Source: Phycomyces nitens
Taxonomy: Eukaryota > Mucoromycota > Mucoromycetes > Mucorales > Phycomycetaceae
Length of the DNA stretch: 64,000 nt
Direction: 5' to 3'
NCBI GenBank assembly: GCA_022702545.1
Contig: JAHRBC010000005.1
Coordinates: 1,736,001-1,800,000 of the forward strand
Part shown: piece by piece, positions 47,035 through 58,944 of the stretch
Numbering within the stretch: position 1 is the first letter of the stretch
Layout of the letters: each line of letters starts with the position of its first letter
The notes under the pieces: generated by a model
What the model saw: only the letters and a program-made list of their open reading frames with translations
Told to the model about the DNA's origin: nothing
Database searches by the model: none
Position numbers and translations under genes: made by a program

Positions 47035-48405
47035 CAGTGAGGTTGATTCCGGGATGGTACAACTTTGAAATCCAGAGTTTTTTTTTAAAAAATAATAATA
47101 ATAATAATAAAATAAAATACGTTCACCTCTGTTTGTTTTCTTTTATACAGCTTTTATTTTTAATTCGATTCTATCCATGTCTTTAGTAAACATTTCTGAC
47201 AATATTTCCAAGCAAATGGAAACCTCGATTGAAGTCAGAGAAATGATTGGTGGTGTTCTTGAGGCAGGAGAAAAAGTGTCAAGCATTTGTGAGCAATATA
47301 ATGTAACACGCCATATTATATACAGTCCAAAGATATCGAGAGACTAGAATGACAGTTACACACAAGCACAAAGGACCCTCAAGGATATTTGGTGAACGAG
47401 ACTTGCGCGTTTTGCGCAGAGAGATAAAAAAGATCAAGCGGCCAGTCTGGGCATGTTGATCACCATAATGGCTGTGAATCTGGGAAGATACGTTTGCAAG
47501 GATACAATGCGTGCTGCTATCAGGAATATTCATCTAAAGTCTTGCATATCTGTATACAAGCCGTGGCTCCCTGAGTATCATCGCAGAAACCGCCTTGCCT
47601 TTGCCCAGAATGCCAAAGAGGTTAATCAACACCGGGATCGGGTAGTCTGGAGCGATGAATCGACATTCATACCGTTCCCAATGTGCAATAATGTACGAGT
47701 CTGGCGTCTTCAATCAGAGAAGTACAGCAGAGACTGTGTACGTTCCAAAATCCAAGACTGTGGAGGATACGTGATGGTCTGGAGATGCGTTTGGTCCGGG
47801 AGTGCTGGGCCAATGGAAATCATAAGTGGTAATCTAGAGCAATGCGGATATAAGAATATACTCCAAAACACCTTACTTCCATTCAAAAAAAAATTGGAAT
47901 ATGAGCAAGACGACTCTTTTATCTTTCAGCAAGACAATGTTCCTTATCATCGAAGCAAAATGGGAAAAGAGAATCAAAAGAACGCTAATTCAGAGGTGAT
48001 GAAGTGGCCTGCATTCAGTCAAGATCTCAGCCCTATTGAGAATACCTGGGCTTACCTAGGAAGGATGGTGAGAGCTACAAGACCATAACCTAAGAGCCTT
48101 AAAGATTTGAAGTGCTTGTAAAAAGAAGAATGGTATAAAATGCCGGTTGAAGTGTGTGCAGCTCATTGCAATTATAAATTAAATCAACTACATGTACTTC
48201 AAAAGAATAAAGGATTACACACGAAATACTAAAAAAAAAAGGTTAATAGTATCTTTTATTAACGCCATGTTTTGCTCTTTATTTCAGTAAGTTTTGATAC
48301 TATGTTGTTATAGTAGAAAACAAGAAAAGAGGGATAATGGTATAGCTATGTATATTTTTATTTGTTAGGAGTCAAATTTGGGCCATTAGCCAACCTACGG
48401 GATTG
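47035..48405 (+). mobile_element. Tc1/mariner element, family A copy 2 (both ends present)
   Basis: The element is flanked by TA on each side (47033-47034 and 48406-48407). The left end is CAGTGAGGTTGATTCCGGG and the right end, read inward, is CAATCCCGTAGGTTGGCTAA. They share AGGTTG, ATGG and CAA-TTTGA blocks, so the inverted repeats are imperfect. The length of 1371 bp is normal for Tc1. Both boundaries agree with copies 1 and 3. Confidence 0.85.
47177..48088 (+). pseudogene. Tc1-type transposase, family A copy 2, frame-broken
   Basis: The frame opens at 47177 (MSLVNISDNISKQ), with a helix-turn-helix region (GAGEKVSSICEQYNVTR in outline). It is interrupted by a stop and frame change near 47330-47450. 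The C-terminal 211 residues (47453-48088) are intact: WSDESTFIPFPM, SFIFQQDNVPYHRS and SPIENTWAYLG carry the DDE-type catalytic Asp, Asp and Glu. The enzyme would cut and paste DNA at TA sites. The N-terminal lesions make this copy inactive. Confidence 0.85.
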
Positions 48406-48440
48406 TATATTGTGATAAAATAAAATAAAAAAAACAGATA

Positions 48441-49509
48441 TTAATATATGGTGCGGTCACCATGAGTCTTTATTAAAGCTCTTACTCTGTTAGGTATATT
48501 TGCGATAAGAGTGTACCGTACTTCAGGGTCTGATCACTCCCGCTCCTAAAGAATACAAGTCTTTAGGTCATTAACATTGTTAATAGACTCCTTCCTCTCT
48601 TGAACTTTGGCCTTTAACGCATGTAAAACATGCTCGATCGGGTTAAGATCTGGACTTTGGGACGTTCAGTAGTCGAATCGCTGAATTTCCCAACGTTTCT
48701 TTCACCATGTTGTATACGAGCCAGTACGACAGCTGGAACCGTCTTCTTAAAACGTGAACATCGTGTCATATTTTTTCGTTCAATTTCTGATACCATGGAT
48801 TGAATTCCTTGGAAAGATAATTGAAATATGCGTCTTGGTCAACAGGCCCTTCAATAAACGATAAAGGCCCAAGACCACCAGCCCAGAAACAATCCCATAC
48901 CATGACAGAACCCTTTTCATACTTTTCTGCTATATGAATATGGTTTTCTTGGTGTCTTTCGCCAGGTTTACGTGTCACAGATGGGTCAGAAGCATTAGCC
49001 TTTACCATGAATCTGGACTTATCTGACCATACCACCCTACTCCAGTTCTCGATGCTAAAGTTGGCTCTAGCTTTATCCCAGCGCAGCCAATTATTCTTCT
49101 GTTTGCTGGTCAAGTTAGGCTTTGAAACAGGCTTATAATATCTGAAGCTCTTTGCTCTTAAACATCTGATAACTATATATCTACAAACAATGACACCTGC
49201 GGGCACCAAATTTGCTTGGTGGTATGAAAAACTTTCAGATGGATTCCGTCTCACACTCAAGCAAAAACTCGTAACAGCTGTGAAACTAAGTTTGTTTGGT
49301 CTTCCGGGCATAGATTTTGTATTGGTTTTACTAGTTTCTTTTTAGCGTTTGAGGGTGGTGTTAATTGTCGATCGAGGGATGTTCATGTAGTTTGCAATAT
49401 CAGTTGGGGCATGGTTGGCATTAGAGAGCCAAATGATACCTCCACGCTCAAACTCAGATAACTCGCATCTAGGATATGAGCATCTGGTTCTTTGACTTCT
49501 TGATGGCAT
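48441..49509 (-). pseudogene. second, unrelated Tc1/mariner transposase (family B), degenerate
   Basis: The protein reads MPSRSQRTRCSYPRC (ATG at 49509), with an HTH-like stretch (APTDIANYMNIPRSTINTTLKR) followed by a stop. It continues as MPGRPNKLSF (49311) through WSRVVWSDKSRFMVK, where the usual SDES motif has Lys instead of Glu. Then comes VMVWDCFWAGGLGPLSF, a frameshift near 48770, and SPDLNPIEHVLHALKAK with ANIPNRVRALIKTHGD at the end. It is only distantly similar to family A. Terminal repeats could not be identified. The element sits directly beside the right end of family A copy 2, about 35 bp away. Confidence 0.8.
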
Positions 49510-50297
49510 GAGGGATCAAGTCAGTAAAAAAGGCTTTGGGAAGAATAACAAAAATAGACGTTAAAAAAATCCCCCACTTTTAAGAGTGGATCTAATTTAT
49601 TTAATCTGAGTGTATTGGCAAGGAGTGGGGTTGTATTGGTTCTGAATTCGATAAAAAGCTTGTTGCAAGTATTTCTGATAGAATTAAAGCCGTAATTACC
49701 TCTTGTGGTAGAACACCCCAATATTAAACTCTACTTATTTTTTTATTTAAAAAATACACTATTTACTACTGGAATACAAATTTTCGAGTTTCTACAATAG
49801 ACAGATGTAAATATATTTGTAAAAGATAATATGTATATTTTTGGGGTGCAAAAATACTTTGATCTTACATTGACTTCTTTTCTGTGAGTGTATATCTGAG
49901 GCTATTCTTTGATTCCGTCTTACAAACATTGTGCTATATAATATTATTCTCCAGTATGTTCCAGTCAATTTATTATCTTGGTCAAGGATCCAATGTATAA
50001 TAGATAATATGTAAGTGTAGACGTCACTTAAAAACTTCGTCTCCTTGGTCCCCTTTTCACATTCCAACAAAATTAATTATTTAAATGACCCATACCCTCT
50101 TACCAAACTGTATCTCTCTCTTTCATGTAAGTACAATTTCCAAAGAAAAATTCTTCCGGTAAGTGATTTTCCATTATTTCTTTCTTGCTTTCCAAGCTAG
50201 AATGTATGTCAGCTTGGTATCTCCAAATGGCAATACTATATACTCTTGAGAAATAAATGCGTAGAATAAAACTTCTAACCCATTTGTTCTTCTAGAT
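49510..50297. other. AT-rich DNA beside family B element
   Basis: No gene is supported. It may contain the undefined 5' end of the family B transposon. A minus-strand frame at 49792-50070 has no motif. Confidence 0.4.
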
Positions 50298-50399
50298 TCC
50301 ACAAGGCCGTTGAAAAAAAGGACAAGGTAAACGTGTATCTGCCAACCTCAGACACTCGCAAGGCTATCGATGATGAGAAACAATGGCTCACGGTGTAGA
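50298..50399 (+). pseudogene. possible orphan 3' exon (gene fragment)
   Basis: After a TTCTAG acceptor-like site, one frame reads FHKAVEKKDKVNVYLPTSD and TRKAIDDEKQWLTV before TAG. This is charged and protein-like, unlike the surrounding AT-rich noise. An upstream GTAAGT donor exists near 50128, but the phases do not agree with the frames before it. It is probably the tail of a lost gene. Confidence 0.3.
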
Positions 50400-52693
50400 C
50401 TCGGAAATTAAAAAAGGGGAGTAAAATACCTAGATAATGTACCATGAATATTGTATACCTTTTTAATCGCTTTGCTTTTTAGGTCTGCCTGGGCGTTTAG
50501 TTCCTGGGCAGGGACGTTTCTTTTCTGGACCTACAGGAGGAAGGCACGACTTTCTCTTGTACTGTGTCTACAACCTTTGGTGTTGTAGCACTGGCAATTT
50601 ATTGCGCAAGTGTCTAGAGCGGATGGCTGCAGTATGCGCGATGCGGGCTGTGAACCCGATACTCTAGGAATTCAGACTTGGTTATATGGTGTATGCTGAC
50701 GTGCAGCGCTGCCTAAAGATCATTCTGGTTCCCATACTCTCTTTTAATGTACAGACTCTATTTGTGCCGAAGTGTTTCGGCCAGAGTGTAGCCATCTTTT
50801 TTTTTCTCCTTCGATGTCAGATCAGGTCTTCGTCCTGAGGGAGATGGATCCGTTTGCTTCTTGTTGGGCAAACGGTGAACTAAGAATCTGACAAAAATGC
50901 TGTACATTCTTTCAAAAATAAATTATTTAATAAAAAACCATCTATCAACCACATATTTATTTATTGGCTTTACTTTCACAATTGATAATAATTCAGCAAT
51001 ATTAATATTGCTATTGTATTTGACATCGTTTAAATATCCAATAAAGTTGTACCCAACTTTAGATAATTAAATCTGTTATAGATAGATGTAAAATATTATC
51101 TAGAAAGTCCGTATCTGAGGCAAAAGTAAGATGTTTGATTCAATATTACCTATCAAGAAGTACCTAATTAACTATTACTACAGCTATTACGATGGTTAAT
51201 ATCTAAAATGACTGGATATTTTTCAATAATTACAGCTGCTCAGGTTCTGGGAGGACACATCTCTAAAATCCTGTTTTTTTTTATAATAAAGTACTGACAT
51301 CTAGATCTGTTATTATTTCCACAGATTTTATCTTCAATTAAATATGAACCGTGTATTTAAAAAGTACTTGTAATACTATTACTGACCAAAATAAAGTCTC
51401 AGTTGAAGTCAAACAAATGATTGTTAATGCTTTTTATGGAAAAGGGCGCGCCGATAATTTGTGAGAGATAGAGTATAACACACGATACTCTAGACAATAC
51501 AGTGTCATCCATTACGAGAAATTGCAAGTATTATTGATGAGAGGCCTATTAAAGTCTGCTTTTTTTTGCATAACCTATATCTATGAATATTACACATATT
51601 CTGTTCTTTAGATATAGTCTTGTCAGTGATAATTTAAAAAATAAATAAATTGTTTTTGGTTTCAATACAAAACTCTCTTTACTTATTTGCAATTATAGAC
51701 CAAAATAATAGTTTCAATTTCGAAAACCCAGTTCTTTTTCCTGTAGTGTCAGAACCAAGTATTTTAAAGACAAGAAGTATCTTTCTGTGAGAGCTATTGT
51801 GACATACGATGTTTGGTTGTTGAGCGAGTTGACCCAGACGACAACTAGTCATTCGTAATATAGTTCCATATTTTCAATCTTAGTGCGATCAGTGCCAAAG
51901 AGTAGAGTAGAATCTTCCTTGAAGTATATTAAACAAAAATAGAGTAGACTTTAAAAGTGTTTTATTGATAGATCTTTTAGGGATATTTATACTAGTAAAA
52001 TGTGGAATAAAAATGATAAGATATAAATGCAGATACACGAGAATAGTTATTTGCCACCTTGGTTAAGCAAATAAAATATATTGATACATTTTCAAGAACG
52101 ATAATATTATAGATTTAACAATTTTGGGAGATCGGAAGGAGGCCTGTACTCCACAGGTACAACAAGAGAATACAAGGACCAAAGTCGAAAGATCGAAATT
52201 ACTGTTCTATACAGTCACAGTATACCCGTACCTTTCTTGTTCAATTGATCTAAAATGTATTTTTCCTTAATACTTTATTATTGTACATTAATTTAATAGC
52301 AATTAGATCCAAAAAGTTTGTAAAATTAATTACTTTTGCCATAATTTTTAATTGAACATGAGAGACAATCTGCTTTATTTATTTTGTAAAGGATTTTTAA
52401 AAAAAAAGAATCAATATAGTTGAACGATTGATTACCTGGATATTTGCAAAGGCATTGGATTCTATTCAATCAATACTTTTTTATGTACAAGAGTAATTTA
52501 TATAATTGTTCTTACAAATATCCACAATGGAGTTGTGGATAGTCTCCTTGTACATTACACATAGAGCTACGAAGCTATAATCCGACTACAATTTGAGTAA
52601 TTGAATTATTTTTTATATTATTATACACCACCTGGAAAGAGTCTTCAATAGAATATACAAAACAAAACAAAAATACAGCAGGTGAATTTATTT
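50400..52693. other. gene-free region with a GC-richer patch
   Basis: Bases 50480-50900 are clearly GC-richer than their surroundings and contain short self-complementary pieces (for example TGTCTACAACC...GGTTGTAG-like near 50565-50590, and CCGAAGTGTTTCGG at 50768-50781). They have no open frame of note. The remainder to 52693 is very AT-rich, without genes. Confidence 0.4.
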
Positions 52694-53085
52694 ATGAAGG
52701 GACGAATCATAGGGCAATGTGAAAGAGAATATACCTTTTGAAGTTTCGAAATCCCTTGATATTCCAAAGAGTATTGTTGGCAGTGTCATAAACGGTTTTC
52801 CTGCTTCATAAAGATGGAGCCTTGTTCAACACTCGTGGTTTTGCCACATAGTACAAGAAACAGAGTGTCTTGTCATCAGCTTTGAGTTTTGGCTTGTAAA
52901 AAGCCCAGATCCAATCCTATTGAACATCTTTGGGGTAGTCTTGCGCAGAACATTGTCAAAAATTAAGAAAAATAACCAATGTGGATGAGCTTGAGGAGTC
53001 AATCCACAGAAAATGGTCAGAGATCAAAGTGTTCAATCGATTGACTGTCATACAGAGCTTATGGCTTTTACGTTGCCATTAGAAT
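52694..53085 (+). mobile_element. internally deleted Tc1/mariner remnant (family C)
   Basis: From the ATG at 52694 the frames read MKGRIIGQCERE and then EVSKSLDIPKSIVGSVIN, a transposase helix-turn-helix. About 150 bp later the frame reads NPIEHLWGSLAQNIVK, the C-terminal motif around the catalytic Glu, and a closing helix (VDELEESIHRKWSEIK in outline). The whole catalytic core between them is missing and several stops are present. Motifs differ from families A and B, so this is a third lineage. Confidence 0.65.
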
Positions 53086-55567
53086 GGACTTTACAAAATA
53101 TAAAAGATAAAACAATTGATAATGATAAAACGAGAAAGAGGAAAAATAAAACGCTTTGAGATGGTATAGCTTGCTATGTGTCTATAGCTTTTGGCGACTT
53201 CATAGCCACTAAGCCAGGGATGAAAGGTTGATTGTCAAGCATAAAACGTCAATAGGCATTTCATATAGTCTCGGCTGTTATATCCGCCAGTAAAACTTGT
53301 GCATTGCAAATGAGAGAGGCGCAAGGTATTTGACACAATGTCAGCAACTACCAAACATCGTCTAGAGTCTAGCTCTGGAACAAACGAAAAAGGACCGTGT
53401 TCTACACTCAGCGCTTTGTAGGACAAAATAAGAATGGTCTTGATCTTTTGTGGCACAGTATAAGGCGTAATGGTGTGAAGATCCAGTCGGTTAGAAATTC
53501 GCTTTCATATAACCTTCCACCTAGTACACAAATAATGTCTGATGGCCAGGGACCAAAATCGACTCCAATAAGCAGAAGAGAGGAGAGGTAGAAGTGGGGA
53601 TAGTTGAATTTGACAGTTAGAGATCCTGTGGATACTTCACCCAGAGGACAGTTGTCTAATTATAGTTAGATATACCTCTTCAAGTTTTGGAAACTTTGGT
53701 AACTAGTATCTCAAATCAAGTCCAAGAAGTAATTGCCATGGAAAAAAAGAGAAACATGCCGATACTATAAGTTCTTCTTTGATTTTTATATTAAAGGCAT
53801 ATAAAACTATCTTTTCAAAAAGGCTAACTTTATTTTTACTACATTTTATTAAGACCATTACCAAAAAAAAAAAGCATAGAAAAATACTTGAAGAATATTA
53901 GAAAATAAAATTCAGTCCAATGATCTTCTTTGTTTGAGTGTAGTATCAATATTTACTATTCTTTAAAAAATATTTGCTATACAGTTGATATCTAGCTACC
54001 AAAACCTGCAACTTAATATACGTCTAATAACACAATATCAATATTACTGTTGGTACCGATAATAAAAAAAAAGCTTATTGGATTGAAGTTTTCACAATTT
54101 TTCATCCCATAACGTTAATTTTGCAGGAAAAGTATAGCAGTAGTAATTGTTTACGGAGGACTCTAATGCATCTATATTTAGTGAAATGTTAAGAAGCATA
54201 TTAAAGAGCATAAATCTGAAGCATTGCTTACAGTGATATAAAACTACTGGCTTTTCATTTATATATAATGCCTACAATTTTATTAAAACATATAAAGACA
54301 AGGATGGATCATACAACAAACCAGCCAAAATGGATTTCTCTTGGCCAGATGAACCATCAAGGTCTTGACTTTGTCTTTTTTTTATATCTTAATTCAACCT
54401 TTAATATAATTGAATGCTTTTAATACCTAGCTATAAAATCATATAACGACTCACTGAACTTGGTAATAAAAGATCCAATGAACAATGCATTTTGTAGAGA
54501 ACCCTCTTATCTATTGATTTTTTCCTGGCCTAGTACTGCTTTGGGAGATTGTCAACTAATAGTTGAACCTATTAGCCTTTAATTATAATTTATAAATAGT
54601 GTATTTATCATACTACCTTATTCAAATATATTTTAGAACAAAAACTAAATTCAAGGTACATGTAAGCCATATGTACCTATTAATGTTATTTTCTTTGGGG
54701 TAATTAGATAAACTTGTGGTCTCGAATAATTAACTATTTGGTGTTATATTCTTTATTCTAAAGAAAGATATTTAAGCTATGGAATACTGTATACTTGCTT
54801 GCCCACACGGTCAAAACTTATATCCTGTACCTGGACATGCTACAATAAATATCGTATTATTATGCTCGACTAACCCACATTTCTTGTACCCGTTTTTTAT
54901 TGCAATCGCACAACATCTTGACATTAACTATCAAATCTTCATGTCAAAAAATCTAGACTGTGAATCATTTATTCGATTCTATAGTGTAGCCAAGTTCTTA
55001 AATATTTTTCTATAGTTTATCTTTTACTTCTTTCAAACTAGGATAGACCTTACTTTTCAGTTACTACCCGTCTCTTTCTGTGCCTGTAAATTCATTTTGC
55101 TCTTGAATAAGAAATGCACGGACCACTTTAGAGTAACGCAAAAATTAAAAAAAATCGCCATTCTTGAACTTGTACTCTCCAAGGTTACTGGTACACCGAT
55201 CAAGACCAACTCTATACTTCTTTACCTTTTTTCCTGTGTAAAAGCACCGTTTCTCAACAACACTTTGAATTGATCCCTAACAAAATACCAATATTTCCTA
55301 CTCACTGCAGCCCACTCTTATGTGTGCATGAATTCTGACCAATAACGATGCGTATTGAGAGCATGCCATCCAATAATGACCAAAAGTAGTAAAAAGCGAT
55401 GGCTATCAGATCTGTTCTCACACTCTTGATGGGCGTTGCTAATCGATCAGTTTGACAGTCTCCGTGAGAAAAAATAATACTTTTCTTATAAAAAGAGGCG
55501 TTCAGAGCCCACCTTTCCATTTTCCCTTTTTTCCCTGCTCTTTTTTATCGTTCATAAGCATTCCAAA
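53086..55567. other. gene-free AT-rich region, then promoter side of the 706-residue gene
   Basis: No gene is supported. The frame at 54779-55015 (78 residues) has protein-like stretches (CILACPHGQNLYPVPGHATI) but no motif. The last 250 bp before 55568 contain two CCAAT-type sequences (near 55340 and 55370) and a TATA box. Confidence 0.45.
55487..55494 (+). promoter_or_regulatory. TATA box of the 706-residue gene
   Basis: TATAAAAA lies 73 bp before the start codon in otherwise mixed sequence, followed by a pyrimidine-rich leader. This is the clearest core-promoter signal in the window. Confidence 0.6.
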
Positions 55568-57688
55568 ATGACTTACAACGCTCTCACTATTGCTTCGCAG
55601 ACATCTTGTCTTGCCACCGCCTTCCTCTGTACACTACTTCTGGTAGTTGTATACGCTTCTCCGCTCGCACGTGTCCTTGACACGCTCCTCTCTGCTCTTG
55701 CCCGTCTTTCCGTAGACAATATGGGCATGACCTATTCTCCTGTGCTCTTTGACGATGACCAGGATTCAGTTGAAGGGAACTGTGGTGCTAAGGATGAGGA
55801 GACCACCGGCCTTGCGTCGGTCTCTGGAGGCTCTTCAGAGTCTCAGAGAGCACTTTTGGAGGGAGAATCCTCAGGCGTCTTGTTGGGCGAGCGCCACAGA
55901 GGTATCCCAGGCCTTGAGCCTTTCGAGCGCCTCTTTTTGGAGGCAATCGATTCCGGAAGTGTTGGGGCTCGCATCCCAACCACCATGGAGGAACTTCAGG
56001 AACAGTTCCCAAGCGAGTTCAACCGGGGCAGGTTGTTCTTGTTTGTGGGTGCCAAGCACGAGCGACCGGCGTGCACTCCAGTACGTCGCGACACTCCTTT
56101 GGGCGGGTTCTCTCGCTGCGGCTCTCTGAAACGTTCAGGAAAGAGCTCTGAAAGGGTATGCCAGAATGATTGGCTTATTCCGAAAGACTCAGCTTCTGAG
56201 CGTGAAGGAGAGAACAGCACACGCGATAACAAATATTGGTTCAAGAAGTCTTTCTTGGCCGATGATTTGGAAATGTTCTCAGAGGCGACTTGGAAGCAAG
56301 GGACCTCTGCTGGATTTGGTTGCGACTCTTCAGAGGCGGTGCCCAACATTACCGAAGAAGATGAGCAACACGATGTGCTCAATGAAGTTGGCACTGTACA
56401 CAGTCGTGTGTACAGAAATCAGGCAGATAAGTCTGATGAAGATGAGTCTTCTGTTGAGGAAGATGAGTCTTCTGATGGCGAGTCTTCTGAGAGCCTTCTT
56501 TGTTCGTCCTCAGTTGGAAGTCTTCCAGTTCGGAAACTGGAAGAGACTCAGGACGAGATGGCCTTTTTGGTGGCTCGTCTAGAGGCATTGACAATTGATG
56601 ATGTGAATGAGCATCCAATTCGTGCGAATGATGTTGCCATGGGTGAACTTTCTGAACTTGGTTCTCAGCCCATTAAAGATCATTTGTCTGTTACAGACGA
56701 GGATCTTATGATGGAGAATCTTGGAATGGAGGTTTCATTCCATACTGTCCAACAGGCTGGTGATGTTGGAGAAGAGGTGGCTTCGGGAGTAAATCCCCAG
56801 TATGACGAGCTGGTTGGAGAACCTTTTGTCCTTGGACAAGAGGTAATTCAGGGCCTTGTGCCCCAGATTGAAGCTCCTATGGAGCTGATTGATACCAGCT
56901 CAGATGGTCAACAAAATGACCTTGATATGGATGCAAACTCGAGCACAAAGCCGGTTGGAACCAAAGGCCTTGAGTTTGGTGGTCTTGTTAACGCCAGTGC
57001 CTCCACAGCTGGTATTGCAAAAAATATGAACGATGACTCCGGTTTCGTGGATACAGAGGCATTGCTCAACAGCATGCTTGTGATGAATCCCGAGGTTGAG
57101 GCAGTACCAGGATTCAAAGGAAACTTTGATAACTGCCAAGATACCAATGCAGTCGACATGAACGATGGCCCGTGCTTCAAAGCTTCTCCAGTTGGCAATA
57201 ATGATAAGTTGTCCGGTCCTACGATGGAGTGCTCCTCTCCCAAAGGTAAGAAACTTATCACGGACAAAGGCGCAGTTTGTGTCCCGCAACAAACTGTTAG
57301 TGATGTCAAGGGAAAGGGAAAGGAGACCAAAGAACATCAGTTCAAGGCTCCTTTCCCAGTGTTCACCTTTGGTGCCGGTGAACCAAAAGGTTCAAAGAGT
57401 GGCTTGAATAAGCCTTCTGCTCCTGCCTTTGTCTTTGGCTCTGGTATGGCTCAGAAGTGTGAGTTTAGGTCATTTAATGTTCCTAAACTCCCTGGCTTGT
57501 ATGGAGTGCCCCCTCCTCCAGAAGGCCCATCAAAGCCTGTTGCAGGTCCTGGCAACAAGGCGCGGCTGGCGAAATCTTCCGAGGATGCCAAGGTCCCCGA
57601 CCAGGCTGAATCGGAAAAGAGTAGCCAGGTTCCTCCCAGACGTTCCCTGCTGAGGCTTCTTACGAATCCTCCCAGGAGAAGGCTCTGA
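55568..57688 (+). CDS. 706-residue single-exon membrane-anchored protein with acidic region and FxFG motifs, unknown
   Basis: One uninterrupted frame of 706 residues, the only long intronless gene here. Residues 13-33 (CLATAFLCTLLLVVVYASPL) form a membrane or signal-anchor segment. Residues 60-280 are mixed polar with a possible folded part (PTTMEELQEQFPSEFNRGRL, FLFVGAKHERP). Residues about 285-320 are strongly acidic (SDEDESSVEEDESSDGESSE). The C-terminus holds two FxFG motifs (VFTFGAG near 597, FVFGSG near 620), a Pro-rich piece and a basic Arg-rich end (PPRRSLLRLLTNPPRRRL). Codon use is GC-richer than in the other genes. One idea is a pore-membrane or nuclear-envelope protein like vertebrate POM121 in layout, but two FxFG motifs are weak evidence. 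It could also be the protein of an undescribed mobile element, since repeats follow. Confidence 0.7.
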   Translation: MTYNALTIASQTSCLATAFLCTLLLVVVYASPLARVLDTLLSALARLSVDNMGMTYSPVLFDDDQDSVEGNCGAKDEETTGLASVSGGSSESQRALLEGESSGVLLGERHRGIPGLEPFERLFLEAIDSGSVGARIPTTMEELQEQFPSEFNRGRLFLFVGAKHERPACTPVRRDTPLGGFSRCGSLKRSGKSSERVCQNDWLIPKDSASEREGENSTRDNKYWFKKSFLADDLEMFSEATWKQGTSAGFGCDSSEAVPNITEEDEQHDVLNEVGTVHSRVYRNQADKSDEDESSVEEDESSDGESSESLLCSSSVGSLPVRKLEETQDEMAFLVARLEALTIDDVNEHPIRANDVAMGELSELGSQPIKDHLSVTDEDLMMENLGMEVSFHTVQQAGDVGEEVASGVNPQYDELVGEPFVLGQEVIQGLVPQIEAPMELIDTSSDGQQNDLDMDANSSTKPVGTKGLEFGGLVNASASTAGIAKNMNDDSGFVDTEALLNSMLVMNPEVEAVPGFKGNFDNCQDTNAVDMNDGPCFKASPVGNNDKLSGPTMECSSPKGKKLITDKGAVCVPQQTVSDVKGKGKETKEHQFKAPFPVFTFGAGEPKGSKSGLNKPSAPAFVFGSGMAQKCEFRSFNVPKLPGLYGVPPPPEGPSKPVAGPGNKARLAKSSEDAKVPDQAESEKSSQVPPRRSLLRLLTNPPRRRL

Positions 57689-58944
57689 TGCACTGGAGGA
57701 ACCCTCTTTACGTTCGGTCCCAATTGCTTGCAGATTCAAAGGTCTGGTTTATCTGTCTCTCTGAGATTGACACCATGTTCCGCCTGCTTGTTTGGGACCG
57801 AGTCCTTATCTTGGATAGTGATGATTCAAGCTGGCCAGATTATCTGTTTCAATGGAAATGGATACCGTGCCTACATGTTTGCATGTTTCTGAATCCTTGA
57901 TATAATTTGGATAGTAAAGAGAAGGTAGACGTGGAGTTGTCTACGCCGGTGTATTATGAGGTGTTGGTTTGAGTTGTGGTCCCTCACGCTCACCTAATGT
58001 ACCATCTTAATATATCCGAAAGTTGTGGTAGCGATGTTTAGATTCTCGCAAAGGTAAGGATTGTTTATATATATATATATATTTTGAATTACATGATCAA
58101 CTGTTTACTAACCATGGTTGTTTGTAGGTGCTCTTGTCCGTGGGTCCTTTGTCGAGTCTCTCCCCCTCCCGAATCTTGGTCAGGATTGCGGGTCTACGGT
58201 TTTATCATTGGTACGAGCCATTTGGTTCCATGGTTTGGGCTTTCTGGGCCTTTGGTTCTATTGGTTTGGACATTCTGGGCCGTCCGTTTGGTTTTCTTGG
58301 GCCTTTGAAGTCTGGGCTGTTGAGGTCCTGTGTTTGGTCTGGCTGAGTGATTGGTCGGATTGGATTTAGGTCTTGACAGTTTGTACTGGTGGTTTAATCA
58401 AGGAGCATGGATGCTGGTTTACTGGCATCCGCTGGTCATGGACGTCTGATCTGGATGGATTTGCTTTCCTGGTTGGCTATTTTTAGCCTTTGGTTAGCTT
58501 TGTTGTTTCTAGTGTGGACTTCTTTGAGTCTGTGGATAGACTCTATTGAATCCAAATCGATTCAAAAAAATATAGTCTGCACATGGGATCAACAGTTCCT
58601 GAAGGTGTTTGGTGAAAGGTCTGAAGCACATGTCAAGAAATATAGACCTTTTGCCAACAGACTATATGGCCAAAACAGCCAAAAGTGTGTAGCAGAATAG
58701 TTGTCTGGGCACAAGAAATGCACAATTGCATGCCTGGGCAACACACAGTCGCTTGAGATGGCAAAAACTTTAGACTGTGATTAGGCTATACATGAGTAGG
58801 CTGTCCATGGAAGGAAGCAAGTACTAGTACAAATTTAACAATATGTACGACGTATCGAAAGTGAAAGCGCAAGTCATTGACAATCAAAGTATTCTATATC
58901 AGGCAGAATACACTCGAGATTGTCAGCAAGAGCAGATTGCATAT
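57689..58944. other. GC-balanced DNA without a clear gene
   Basis: Several frames are open (58084-58369 in two frames, 58407-58700), but the Trp/Phe/Gly/Val-rich content reflects a TGGTTTGG-like composition. A TA repeat is at 58069-58082. I see no motif and no splice model. Confidence 0.4.

Noticed and set aside
55749..57739. several 60-145 residue frames on both strands inside the 706-residue gene
   Set aside because: Shadows of the long frame in GC-balanced sequence; none has a recognisable domain.
58084..58369. overlapping Trp/Phe/Gly-rich frames
   Set aside because: Two frames of the same DNA are open for compositional reasons; hydrophobic but without topology or family signal.
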